This document shows positions 1-8,710 of a stretch of DNA of 64,000 nucleotides, one piece after another. Each line of letters starts with the position of its first letter. Position 1 is the first letter of the stretch. The stretch lies in contig CAJYLO010000018.1 in NCBI GenBank assembly GCA_913776245.1, forward strand, positions 1-64,000, in the 5' to 3' direction. Source of the DNA: an uncultured Chryseobacterium sp. Its GTDB lineage: Bacteria; Bacteroidota; Bacteroidia; Flavobacteriales; Weeksellaceae. The translations under genes and the position numbers were made by a program. The notes below the pieces were generated by a model, which saw only the letters and a list, made by a program, of their open reading frames with translations, was not told where the DNA came from and made no database searches.

Positions 1-225
1 CTATAAAATTAAATTATATTTGAATATTAACCAGTTTATTTAAATTTAAAATAATTAAATAATAGAAAAATTATCAATAACATACTTTTTTGATTAATGT
101 TAATTTGTATATTTGATAAAAATATATTCCATTGTTGGTGATTTTAAAATATATATTTCATAAAGAACAGAGGATATATTTCCATTATTGGTATTGATAC
201 ATATTTAATCTAAAATATATTTATT
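1..225. promoter_or_regulatory. AT-rich leader of the first hcp gene
   Basis: No gene is visible in this very AT-rich stretch. Two near-identical 13-base elements, TTCCATTGTTGGT (127-139) and TTCCATTATTGGT (180-192), stand 53 bases apart upstream of the first hcp start. They may be regulator sites or the trace of a small duplication. The promoter itself cannot be placed with confidence. Confidence 0.3.
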
Positions 226-612
226 ATGTCATTTAAAGCAAAATTCAAAGCCGCTGGTATAGAGCGCAACATCTTAGCTGTAGATTTCGGAATGCTACAA
301 GAAACCGACCCGACAGGAAGACCTTCTTCAGTAACCAGAGGCGGCAAAATTCATTTAACTGTTGAGGGAACAGGTGCAACCGATCTTTTTGAGTGGATGA
401 CCAATTCGTTTGAGAGAAAAGACGGAAGTGTTGTTTTTATCAAAAGAGACAGCGATGCCACACTGAAAGAACTAAAGTTCAAAGAGGCTTATATTGTAAA
501 GTATAGAGAGGATTTCGATTCTACAGGAGAAAATCCTTTAACGGAGTCATTTGTGCTTTCTGCGAAAGAGATTGAACTGGGAACAGCCAAACACACGAAT
601 GAGTGGGTTTAA
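226..612 (+). CDS. tssD: T6SS tube protein Hcp (TssD), copy 1
   Basis: Hcp forms hexameric rings that stack into the expelled inner tube of the type VI secretion system and carries small effectors in its lumen. The 128-residue product has the length and features of the Bacteroidetes TssD family: an N-terminal MSFKAKF strand, a central EWMTNSFERKDGSVVF segment, and a C-terminal DSTGENPLTE..SAKEIELG strand region. It closely resembles the next gene, which shares identical bases over the first eight codons, so the two arose by duplication or are being converted. It stands alone after a long AT-rich leader. The family assignment is strong; whether it is structural or cargo-specialised cannot be told from sequence. 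Confidence 0.88.
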   Translation: MSFKAKFKAAGIERNILAVDFGMLQETDPTGRPSSVTRGGKIHLTVEGTGATDLFEWMTNSFERKDGSVVFIKRDSDATLKELKFKEAYIVKYREDFDSTGENPLTESFVLSAKEIELGTAKHTNEWV

Positions 613-755
613 ACCTTCGAATTTATTTACCAATTAATTTTCATCTATTTGCTATCATCTTAATTAATCGGGCTATTATTTTACAAGTCAGATTATAGAA
701 GATTGATACTCATAATTAGATGATGAAACTATATTTATCACAATAATAATAAATT

Positions 756-1151
756 ATGTCATTTAAAGCAAAATTCAAAGTAGCAGGAAAAGAGTTCACT
801 GCGCTTAACGTAAGCTACGGATTATTCCAGGAAACAGATGCAACAGGGAGACCATCTACGGTAACCAGAGGCGGTAAAATCGATATTGTGGTAGAAGGTA
901 CCCATTCTACAGAACTTTTCGAGTGGATGACCAATTCATTCGAAAGAAAAGATGGAAGTGTGGTCTTCTACAAAAGAGACAGTGATGCCACTTTAAAGGA
1001 ATTAAAATTCACAGAAGGTTATCTGGTGAAGCACAAAGAAAACTTCGACTCTACAGGTGAAAATCCATTAACGGAAACCTTCACAATTTCTGCGAGAAAA
1101 ATTGAAATGGGAAGCGGTGCTTATGAAAATGAGTGGCCGGGTTCTTTTTAG
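756..1151 (+). CDS. tssD: T6SS tube protein Hcp (TssD), copy 2
   Basis: This is the second Hcp-type tube protein, 131 residues. It is highly similar to copy 1 through the central EWMTNSFERKDGSVVF and the FDSTGENPLTETF segments, but differs in the surface-facing parts between residues 10 and 25 and at the C terminus (GSGAYENEWPGSF). A strong hairpin terminator follows directly, and 143 bases separate it from copy 1, so it appears to be its own transcription unit. Several Hcp copies near one VgrG are common in Bacteroidetes T6SS loci and may let different effectors be carried. Confidence 0.88.
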   Translation: MSFKAKFKVAGKEFTALNVSYGLFQETDATGRPSTVTRGGKIDIVVEGTHSTELFEWMTNSFERKDGSVVFYKRDSDATLKELKFTEGYLVKHKENFDSTGENPLTETFTISARKIEMGSGAYENEWPGSF

Positions 1152-1163
1152 GATTTGATTGAT

Positions 1164-1196
1164 AAATGGGCAATATCGTATTGCCCATTTTCATCT
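1164..1196 (+). terminator. Rho-independent terminator after hcp copy 2
   Basis: A perfect 12-base-pair stem, AAATGGGCAATA paired with TATTGCCCATTT around a TCG loop, follows the second hcp stop by about 12 bases and runs into a T-rich stretch. It separates copies 2 and 3 into distinct transcripts. Confidence 0.85.
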
Positions 1197-1314
1197 TTTA
1201 ACTAAAAGATATTGATGAAATGATGATTAAATAAAATCACAGCTCTTATTTAGTTCAGAGTTGATCGGCTCATTAATTAATCATTTATAACTAATCATTT
1301 ATAATTAAAAAAAT

Positions 1315-1704
1315 ATGTCATTTTTATCTAAGTTAGAATTAGACGGCAATACGTACAATATTTTAGAGTGCAGATACAGTTTTGTTCAGGCTACTGACGG
1401 CACGGGAAAGCCGCAGGGAATGCCGCAGGGCGGAGAAATTATCATCCGCATCGAAAGTACAGGTAATCCTGAACTGTTGGGCTGGATGCTGGATCATAAC
1501 CAGACCAAAAACGGAAAAATCACATTTTTCAGGAGAGATGCAATGAGCAAGCTTCAGGAGCTTAGTTTTGAAAAAGCTTACTGTGTGAAATTTACAGAAC
1601 ACTTCAACTCCGTAAATGCTGAACCTTTGCAGATTGAAATGCATTTGGTTGCTAAAACCTTCGATGTGAATGGTGCGACACACGTAAAATCTTGGAAAGA
1701 GTAA
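1315..1704 (+). CDS. tssD: T6SS tube protein Hcp (TssD), divergent copy 3
   Basis: The third Hcp-family protein has 129 residues. It keeps the scaffold (N-terminal MSFLSKLELDG, the QATDGTGKPQGMPQGGEI loop corresponding to QETDPTGRPSSVTRGGKI, and C-terminal LVAKTFDVNG) but is much more diverged than copies 1 and 2. It lies 50 bases before vgrG and is probably co-transcribed with it, so it may be the Hcp matched to this spike and its cargo. Tube assembly is known for the family; the pairing with this VgrG is inferred from position. Confidence 0.85.
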   Translation: MSFLSKLELDGNTYNILECRYSFVQATDGTGKPQGMPQGGEIIIRIESTGNPELLGWMLDHNQTKNGKITFFRRDAMSKLQELSFEKAYCVKFTEHFNSVNAEPLQIEMHLVAKTFDVNGATHVKSWKE

Positions 1705-1754
1705 AGTCTCATTTCTGTAAATATAATTTGTACCAACTTTAAAACACAAATAAG

Positions 1755-3704
1755 ATGTCCAAAAAAATATATTCAGATGATATACTAAATAGTTTCCAGC
1801 AAGGCTCGGATGCAATCAATAACGGCAGACTGAACCATCCGGATGATATTAAAAAATATTTTTCTTCCAAAACTTTTAAAGATTTTTTATCCGACATAGA
1901 CAGTCCGTTGGTGTATTGTACACTTACATTGGATGGCAAAGCGTTTCTCGACAAATCGGGATTTTCCCTGCAATTGGAACAAAAAACGAATGATCACGAT
2001 AGTTTTACCATTACTGTTCCGGATGATGCTCTGGATAGCTTTCACGGCTATGTAATGGAAAATTCCAAAAATATTTTAGGAAAAAACATCAGTATTAATC
2101 TTCATCGTTTTGGAGATATAAAAAATATTTTTACAGGAATCATTACCAACATCCGTAACAAAAAAGAAAACGGGTATGGCAAGCTATTCATTATCGGTTC
2201 TGCACCAAGCATTCTTTTGGAAAGCGGAAAAGACTGTCAGAGTTTTGAAGATAAAACATTGGAACAGATCATCAATGAAGTTACTTCTGAATATCCTGAA
2301 TTGGCTAAAGTTTTAGTAGAAAACCCCAACACCAAATATTCTCTTCCTTATACGGTACAGTACAAAGAATCTGACTATGGCTTTATCAAAAGGCTAGCTG
2401 CGAGATATGGTGAATATTTTTACTATAATGGTCAACAGATGATTTTTGGCAACAAAGTGCAGCCAATTGTTACTTTAGAAGAAAACATTGATCTGATAGA
2501 CGTAGAGTTAGAGATGAACATTAAACCTCAAGATTTCGGTTATCATACGTATGATGCACAGGGGGGAAGCAAAGTTGAGAAAGCAGGTTCGTCGTCACAG
2601 ATACAATATAAAGAAAACCCTTTTCAGGCAATTGCGATTAATGCTTCCAAAAATGTCTATAAGAAAACCCCGGATATGCTGTTAAATCATATAGGGATCT
2701 CCGACACTACCGATACGGAATTGAAAGAAGCTACAAGGAGAGAAAAAGAAAACAGAGAAAATCTTGTTCAGGTAAAAGGCAAAAGCAAAGACCCTGAACT
2801 CAAGATAGGCGGAAGAGCCAAGCTTATCGATATTAATGGTAAAGCAATGGAAACCTACCGTATCACTGCTATCACACATTACCATAATGGCAACACTTAT
2901 TATAACGAATTTGTTGGAATTCCCGATTTGTTCAATGCGCCATATCAGGACAATGAGGCTTTACCAATCGGTGAAGAACAACCTGCGAGAGTGATGGACA
3001 ACAACGACCCGATGGGAATGGGAAGAGTTCAGGTACAGTTCCCGTGGCAGGAGGATAAAAATCAGAAAACACCTTGGATACGCACCACAACAGGTTACGC
3101 AGGAGCAAACCGAGGAGATTATAAAATTCCCGAAATAGGCGATGAGATTTTGGTAGGTTTTGAAAGTGGCAACGCAGAAAAACCGTTTATGTTGGGTGCA
3201 ATGTATAACGGTAATGAAGTGAGTGGTTATGCTACGCCGGACAACCGTTTTAAAGTGATTAAAGTAAAATCTAATGATTATTTGGAGTTTGAAGAATTTA
3301 AAAACATTACGTTGTCTGATGCCAAAGGAAATAAGTTGCACATTGATATTGAGGGCGATAACCTGAACATCCACGCCAATAAAAACATCAATCTTACGGC
3401 AGGAGAAGATATTAATATTACCGCTGGCAAAAATGTAAACGTGAGCGCAGGGATGAATATTTCTGAAACTGCTGGTCTGAATCATAGTAGTTTTGCAGGA
3501 GCGATGATGATGCAAAATGCGGTGGCTGATTATTCTCTGATGGCAGCGAATATTAGAGAAGTTGCACAAGGAGAAAGGAAGTCCAAAGCGAAGACAATGA
3601 ATGAAAACTCGTCTGAACATACTACAAACTCTGAAGGGAAAACTAATGTTCACGCAAAAAAGAATATTCACAAAAATAGTGGCGAAAAATCTAATTTTCA
3701 TTAA
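1755..3704 (+). CDS. vgrG: T6SS spike protein VgrG (TssI)
   Basis: VgrG trimers cap the Hcp tube and puncture the target cell. The 649-residue protein has an N-terminal phage gp27-like hub (about residues 50-370), then a gp5-type OB-fold (about 405-490, including EEQPARVMDNNDPMGMGRV and VQFPWQEDKNQKTPWIR), then a beta-helical needle built from repeats of the NINLTAGEDINITAGKNVN kind. The C-terminal tail after about residue 590 is hydrophilic. The effector gene starts 2 bases after the stop, so this VgrG very likely delivers it. Two 5'-truncated copies of the same gene lie downstream (near 5.4 kb and 10.9 kb), each in front of another effector set. Confidence 0.93.
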   Translation: MSKKIYSDDILNSFQQGSDAINNGRLNHPDDIKKYFSSKTFKDFLSDIDSPLVYCTLTLDGKAFLDKSGFSLQLEQKTNDHDSFTITVPDDALDSFHGYVMENSKNILGKNISINLHRFGDIKNIFTGIITNIRNKKENGYGKLFIIGSAPSILLESGKDCQSFEDKTLEQIINEVTSEYPELAKVLVENPNTKYSLPYTVQYKESDYGFIKRLAARYGEYFYYNGQQMIFGNKVQPIVTLEENIDLIDVELEMNIKPQDFGYHTYDAQGGSKVEKAGSSSQIQYKENPFQAIAINASKNVYKKTPDMLLNHIGISDTTDTELKEATRREKENRENLVQVKGKSKDPELKIGGRAKLIDINGKAMETYRITAITHYHNGNTYYNEFVGIPDLFNAPYQDNEALPIGEEQPARVMDNNDPMGMGRVQVQFPWQEDKNQKTPWIRTTTGYAGANRGDYKIPEIGDEILVGFESGNAEKPFMLGAMYNGNEVSGYATPDNRFKVIKVKSNDYLEFEEFKNITLSDAKGNKLHIDIEGDNLNIHANKNINLTAGEDINITAGKNVNVSAGMNISETAGLNHSSFAGAMMMQNAVADYSLMAANIREVAQGERKSKAKTMNENSSEHTTNSEGKTNVHAKKNIHKNSGEKSNFH

Positions 3705-3706
3705 TT

Positions 3707-5005
3707 ATGGCAGGTGGAACAATCACAAGAATAGCAGGTGGAAAACTCACTAAAGAAATAGAGGGTGATTATACCATTTGGACGGACAATTATACCATAA
3801 ACAGCGGAGGAAAAATTAGTTTTACTTCCGATAAAAAGATTATTTTTGGAACTCCGCCACCGCCACCACCTGCGGGACATTATTTTGTAAGAGGTTGGTG
3901 GACGGATGAGAATGATAAACCGATAAAGGAAGCCTTAATAGGGCAAAGAGTGAAATTTCATATCCAAATGGATAAAAGTAAGGTTCCCGCTGGGAGCAAA
4001 ATTGATTTTACTTTAAAAGATTGGGACGGAATGCTGAATTCCGATGATCCTATACCATTGTTTTCTACCGAGAAAGACCCAAAAACCGATACATATGCAA
4101 AAGTTAATGAGCTTTTTACAGATGCCAATGGAAAAGCAAGTCTTTCCATTAATCTTACAGAAGGGTTAGTAAAATTTACAGAAGATGACGGAGGAAATGA
4201 AATAGAATTGTATTTTGAATGTAGCTATTATGATAAAAGTGATAAAGAAACCGAGAAGCTAGATCTACCTTCGGAAGAATTTAATTATCTTATTGTTTAT
4301 GAAAAAGAGTTATTAATAACGGTTTTGATAGAGTTGCCGCATTCAGCATATTCTATTTTTAAAAAAGGTCAATTTGTAAGTGCTATTGGTTTAGAAGGAC
4401 ATTCAGCAATGGCAATAGGAGATAGGTATTTTGATTATGGTCCTAATAATACGCCAGGTATTTATAACGAAAAAGAATATGATTATGATTTTAATGATGA
4501 CGGAGATAAAAATGATGATGTTGATTTAAAAAATCCCAGCTATATGAACGCTCCTGGTAGACCTTGGTGGGGAGAAATGGTTGCTGGAAGATTGGGTATA
4601 AAAGCTGAAAAAGTAAAGCTTCAACAAGTCTTTGATTTTTTAAAAATAGATTGGAAAAAAACAAATATCTATGGCGAGGTTCATAAAATTGAATTTTACG
4701 TTAAAGAAAGTGAAGCAAAAAGAATGTTAAAATGGTGGGAAGAGCGATACAAACATCTAAAAGTATATAGTGTTTTTCCTTGGACAGGAGAACAATGCAC
4801 TACCGCTGTAAAAACAGCGATACAAGAGGGATATCCTTTTCATTTAGGGAAGGAGATTAATAGAATTTCTGATGAAACACAAAGGCCATCAGGTCTGCTT
4901 TCAGAGCTTAAAAAATTTATCTCGAGTTCTAAACAACATTTTAATGAACCTGCCACAAATACAATAATAAAACCTGAAGAGAAAACTTTTGTACCATCAC
5001 CTTAA
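3707..5005 (+). CDS. T6SS effector, predicted permuted papain-like enzyme
   Basis: This 432-residue protein lies directly after vgrG. Residues 1-50 form a spike-adaptor-like start, followed by a proline run (50-55) and a beta-rich delivery domain (about 58-200, beginning AGHYFVRGWWTDENDKPIKEA) that recurs in the effector near 12 kb. The C-terminal part carries a conserved-looking histidine in GHSAMAIGDRYFDYGPN (His232) and a cysteine in WTGEQCTTAVK (Cys364). His before Cys is the order of circularly permuted NlpC/P60 (LRAT/YiiX-like) and DUF4105-like enzymes, which act as peptidases, amidases or lipases. The toxin role rests on position next to vgrG and a lipoprotein gene; the substrate is not predictable. 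Confidence 0.7.
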   Translation: MAGGTITRIAGGKLTKEIEGDYTIWTDNYTINSGGKISFTSDKKIIFGTPPPPPPAGHYFVRGWWTDENDKPIKEALIGQRVKFHIQMDKSKVPAGSKIDFTLKDWDGMLNSDDPIPLFSTEKDPKTDTYAKVNELFTDANGKASLSINLTEGLVKFTEDDGGNEIELYFECSYYDKSDKETEKLDLPSEEFNYLIVYEKELLITVLIELPHSAYSIFKKGQFVSAIGLEGHSAMAIGDRYFDYGPNNTPGIYNEKEYDYDFNDDGDKNDDVDLKNPSYMNAPGRPWWGEMVAGRLGIKAEKVKLQQVFDFLKIDWKKTNIYGEVHKIEFYVKESEAKRMLKWWEERYKHLKVYSVFPWTGEQCTTAVKTAIQEGYPFHLGKEINRISDETQRPSGLLSELKKFISSSKQHFNEPATNTIIKPEEKTFVPSP

Positions 5006-5006
5006 T

Positions 5007-5357
5007 ATGAAAAATTATATACTTATCATATTAATATTAATTAATATTAATTGCCACAACGAAAAGAAAATAAATATGAAAATATTAAAAAATACTAAGG
5101 AATTTGTTGAATTGCAAGAGAAAGTAAAAGTTAAATTCACAGAAGCAGAGGCCAAATTTAATGATTATCATAGTAAAAAAGGATATAGTGAATTAAATAC
5201 TGTATTTTATTATTATAAAGATTATTATTATTATTTTGGTTACAAGACAGACCCCAATAATGACAAGCAAAATAGATCATTATTTTTTTATGAAGTAAAA
5301 ATAAATTCTAATACGGGAGAAATTGAAGCTATTGATGGACAAGCCAGTCCTCAATGA
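5007..5357 (+). CDS. Small lipoprotein, candidate immunity protein
   Basis: The start at 5007 (MKNYILIILILININC) gives a lipoprotein signal peptide ending in a lipobox cysteine at residue 16; an upstream ATG at 4989 would overlap the effector and spoil the signal. The mature 100-residue protein is charged and tyrosine-rich and not recognised. A lipoprotein one base after an effector stop is the usual layout for a periplasmic immunity protein, so it probably protects against the predicted papain-like toxin. The stop overlaps the ATG of the following VgrG fragment. Confidence 0.6.
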   Translation: MKNYILIILILININCHNEKKINMKILKNTKEFVELQEKVKVKFTEAEAKFNDYHSKKGYSELNTVFYYYKDYYYYFGYKTDPNNDKQNRSLFFYEVKINSNTGEIEAIDGQASPQ

Positions 5358-6364
5358 CAAAAGTTAATAGACAACAACGATCTAAGAACCGGGTGCAATT
5401 TCCTTGGCAGGAAAAGAAAGGAGAAGAAACACCTTGGATACGGTTGATACAACCCCACAGTGGAGCCGGAAAAGGTTTTTATTTTATCCCGGAGATTGGC
5501 GAGGAAGTTCTGGTAGGTTTTGAATCTCAAAATGCAGAGAAGCCTTTTGTGATGGGGACGCATTATAATGGTGGGGAAACAAGTTCTTATCATACAGAAA
5601 ACAACAATCTCAAGGTTATTAAAACCCGAAGCGGACACACCATTTTGATGAACGACAGCGAAGATAAAATGAGTATTACGATTTTGGATATTTCCGGAAA
5701 CACCATTTATCTTGATACCGTAAAAAAAAGCATCACCATACAAGCACCTGAAACCATTGATATTATTTGTAAAAATCTCAACATAAAAGTAGAGGAAAAT
5801 ATGAAAACTACGGTGGGACATAATCAAGAAAATATGATTGGGAAAAATATAAAAACCGTAGCCAAAGAAGAAATATCGCAAGACAGCGGAAAGAAAACCA
5901 TTATTGCAAGTGGAGACAATGCAGAGATTTCAGCGAAGAAAGATTTAGATTTGTATGGCAAGAAAAACCTCATTGGCTTTACAGACGGCAAAACCGAGTT
6001 TGGTGCAAAAGAACAAATGCACGTTTATGGTGCAAGTTCTTTGATAACTGCAAAAGATAAAATAGAATACAAAGCTCCTGCAATGAATAAACTGGCGGAG
6101 AGTGGGAGGTTTGAGTATGATAAAGAACCTAAGATAGTTGATGTAATTTGGCTTAATGATAATGCAGAAGAAAAAATTAAAAAACTTTATAAGGAGGAAG
6201 AAGCAAGTATTTTAGTTTTAACAAGAAATGCAAAAGATGGAGAATTAGTAAGTGTTGAAGTAGAAGAACTTAATGAAGAAGGTGAAAAATCAACAAATAC
6301 ATATAGTGGCAATGTTGACAATGAGGGAAAGGCTGTCTTAAAAAAAGTTGTAAAACATAAATAG
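5354..6364 (+). pseudogene. 5'-truncated VgrG (OB-fold and needle only)
   Basis: This 336-codon frame begins inside the VgrG OB-fold (RVQFPWQEKKGEETPWIR) and continues through the beta-helical needle and a unique C-terminal tail (EPKIVDVIWLNDNAEEK onward, about residues 255-336). The gp27-like hub is missing. The first dozen codons are read in another frame from the VgrG stretch encoding VMDNNDPMG, so the junction is degenerate. It looks like the 3' end of another vgrG brought in with its own effector by recombination. It could supply donor sequence for recombination into the full vgrG rather than make a working spike. An ATG overlaps the previous stop, so it may still be translated. Confidence 0.75.
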
Positions 6365-6374
6365 TAAAAATATT

Positions 6375-7535
6375 ATGTCAGAGAAATCAAAAAAAGCAAC
6401 AACATTATTTACAATAAAAAAAGCATCGGTAAATGGAAAAGAAAAAGAATTTACAGATAAAATCCTCAATAACGATATAGGGAAAGAATATATTATAATC
6501 ATTGCACCTCAAAATTACCAACACGGAGAGGGATGGTTTTCGGGAAAAGGAAAAGGAGCTGTAAAAGAAACTTGGAATTGGTTGAAAAATGATGCTGGCG
6601 TAAATGGCAAGTTTATGTTTGTACATCAAGGATTACGCAGGGTAAGATTAAACAAGGAGTTTGGCTTTAGTTGGACAATTTTAATGTACACTTCGGGTTA
6701 TACTGAGATGCAATTGTGCGAAACAAAAGAAGCTTTTAAAAATTTTGCTCCTAATTCTAATTTTGTAAGAATCAAAAACTACCAAGAAGCAATTAATTAT
6801 ATTAATACAAAAAGCATAAGTAAGACTATAGATGATAAAAAAGTACGAGAAAAAAATTCAGTTGAAAGAATATTTATTTATTGTCACGGATTTGTAGGTA
6901 AATTGGCAATGGGCTTAACTAATAGACATTCCGGAGATGAAGATTTAGATTGGGACGAAAAAGTGGTAGCAAAATTAAAGCAAAATGCTTTTTCTAAAAC
7001 AGCAAAAATCTATAGTTTTTCTTGTAAAACAGGATTAGGAAATCTTGAAATTGAAAAACACAATAATATCAATAAAAAAGTAGTAAATACTTCCGTAAGC
7101 ATTGGAGCATCACCTACTACTGGAATACCTTCCAGCAATGAAACTTATAAAACAGTAACATTACCATTGCTTGGAGAAAAAAGTTTGGCACAAAAATTTT
7201 CAAATATAACAGGTGCGATGACCTACGCTTATTGTTCAAGGTCAGAATATTCTGACACTTTAAATACAGCTGATGAATTAGATTTTATGGCATACTATGA
7301 AGCCGGTTCGGGCAAAAAACTTGATAGAAAAAATGATAGTTATAAATATTTATTAAAAAGGGAGAATAGAAAAAAAGAAGATATTAGAAGATTCGATGAA
7401 CTGCAAAAGATTCAAAACAAAAGATTTACGGTAGATAATGGCAAATTTGACCCGGAAGGGGCTCGCTATCCTGTAAGAGGTGGTGATACACCAGTTGGGG
7501 TTCCCAATGATATGAAAACATACAAAAAAAACTAA
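6375..7535 (+). CDS. T6SS effector, predicted caspase-like His/Cys protein
   Basis: This 386-residue protein follows the VgrG fragment by 10 bases. Two segments look catalytic: RIFIYCHGFVGKLAMGL (His171) and AKIYSFSCKTGLGN (Cys217), separated by a helix-rich stretch. A His-Gly after a hydrophobic strand, then a Cys after another strand, is the dyad layout of clan CD (caspase-like) peptidases, including DUF4347-type domains. No signal peptide or membrane segment is present. Toxin function is inferred from the VgrG fragment before it and the small membrane protein after it. The family assignment is by motif only. Confidence 0.55.
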   Translation: MSEKSKKATTLFTIKKASVNGKEKEFTDKILNNDIGKEYIIIIAPQNYQHGEGWFSGKGKGAVKETWNWLKNDAGVNGKFMFVHQGLRRVRLNKEFGFSWTILMYTSGYTEMQLCETKEAFKNFAPNSNFVRIKNYQEAINYINTKSISKTIDDKKVREKNSVERIFIYCHGFVGKLAMGLTNRHSGDEDLDWDEKVVAKLKQNAFSKTAKIYSFSCKTGLGNLEIEKHNNINKKVVNTSVSIGASPTTGIPSSNETYKTVTLPLLGEKSLAQKFSNITGAMTYAYCSRSEYSDTLNTADELDFMAYYEAGSGKKLDRKNDSYKYLLKRENRKKEDIRRFDELQKIQNKRFTVDNGKFDPEGARYPVRGGDTPVGVPNDMKTYKKN

Positions 7536-7536
7536 G

Positions 7537-8013
7537 ATGATAAAAAAGATTGTAGAAAAAAACCCATTGATATGGGCTTTAATAATGAGTATAGTTTCTT
7601 CTCTTATTTTATTTTTATGGGGAATATTCCAAATGTATAAAAGTAGTGAAATCAAGGAGTATTATGAAGACACCAAACCAATGCTCGATTTAATAAAAAT
7701 GATTTTCTATTTTGTCTTATTATATTTATTTTTCAATCTATTTACTTTTACAAAAAAAATAAAAGTGTTATATCGAATAATAAATGTCATTTTATTTTTT
7801 ATTGTACTTTTTGGCTCATATCTGATTTTTTCCGATAATATTGAATATTTGGCTAAGAAAATTCATTTTATTCCTGTAAAACAGTGGACGGAAAATGGAT
7901 ATGAACCACCAGAAGAAGAGTTATCTGATGTTTACTATTGGCTGATATTCATATGTTTATCATTCATAAATGTATTTTTCTTAAACCTGTTACCTAAAAA
8001 GAAGTTATTATGA
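7537..8013 (+). CDS. Four-helix membrane protein, candidate immunity protein
   Basis: The 158-residue product has four predicted membrane helices (about residues 10-32, 50-70, 78-99 and 132-152) and a short acidic loop (PPEEELSD) between the last two. No family was recognised. It starts one base after the caspase-like effector stop, and its own stop overlaps the next ATG by four bases (ATGA), so the set is translationally coupled. Inner-membrane immunity proteins of this kind are known for T6SS effectors, but the role here is inferred from context. Confidence 0.6.
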   Translation: MIKKIVEKNPLIWALIMSIVSSLILFLWGIFQMYKSSEIKEYYEDTKPMLDLIKMIFYFVLLYLFFNLFTFTKKIKVLYRIINVILFFIVLFGSYLIFSDNIEYLAKKIHFIPVKQWTENGYEPPEEELSDVYYWLIFICLSFINVFFLNLLPKKKLL

Positions 8014-8698
8014 AATACTTAATGAATACTTTCCGGGGGTATTATGATGTTACGGTTAAAATAACTGAAGATAGCTATCATTATATAGATGAAAATCGCC
8101 TTATCAATCCAAAACCAATGATTTTCGATTATAAAGAATTACAATGGTTAAAAGACAATCTGTATGATTTTGTTGTAAAAAGTTATCCTCAACTTTCAAA
8201 AGAAACATTGCAACAAATAAGAACAATTAATATTGAGGACTTAAATCAAGAACATATATTTTCACTGCCTATTCCCATACTTTTGACGAGGATATATATC
8301 TTCTAAAAATAAAGGATACCACAGGTCAAATCAACAATATTTATATGGTGAAATATCAAACGATGGAGGGAGTTTATAAAAATGATGAATTAATAAATCA
8401 CGAATTAGTAAAAAAAGTTCGTTTTGAAAACGAAGAATGGTACAGGAATTTTTTCAGCAATGATGAAGATTATAATAAAAATAAATATTCTGACATTACA
8501 ACGCAAGAGACTATGTACAAAATAATTAATAAGAGTAAATTCAGCACTTTAATAGAGGACGAAGAAAAGGAAGTTTACAAAACCTACGAAGGAAAAAATT
8601 ACACCTATGAAGAATGGAAAAACTTTGAAGATGAGCAATACAAAATCTATAAAGAGAAAAAAAATAAAAAAGGATTTTGGGATAACTTTTTCGGATAA
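8010..8698 (+). pseudogene. Frameshifted hypothetical gene (two frames joined)
   Basis: The first frame (8010-8306) encodes about 80 sensible residues and then a short unrelated tail. From about 8258 the reading continues without a stop in another frame (FTAYSHTFDEDIYLLKIKD...), joining the downstream frame that ends at 8698 in a lysine-rich tail (KKNKKGFWDNFFG). The pattern fits loss of one base near 8255-8270 in a gene of about 229 codons. It may be a real inactivation, a sequencing error, or phase variation. The product is soluble, of unknown family, and coupled to the membrane protein before it. Confidence 0.65.
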
Positions 8699-8710
8699 AT
8701 AAATAACACT

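Noticed and set aside
2961-3701. Minus-strand 246-codon frame inside vgrG
   Set aside because: It is the shadow of the vgrG needle and OB-fold, with cysteine/phenylalanine-rich composition typical of antisense frames.
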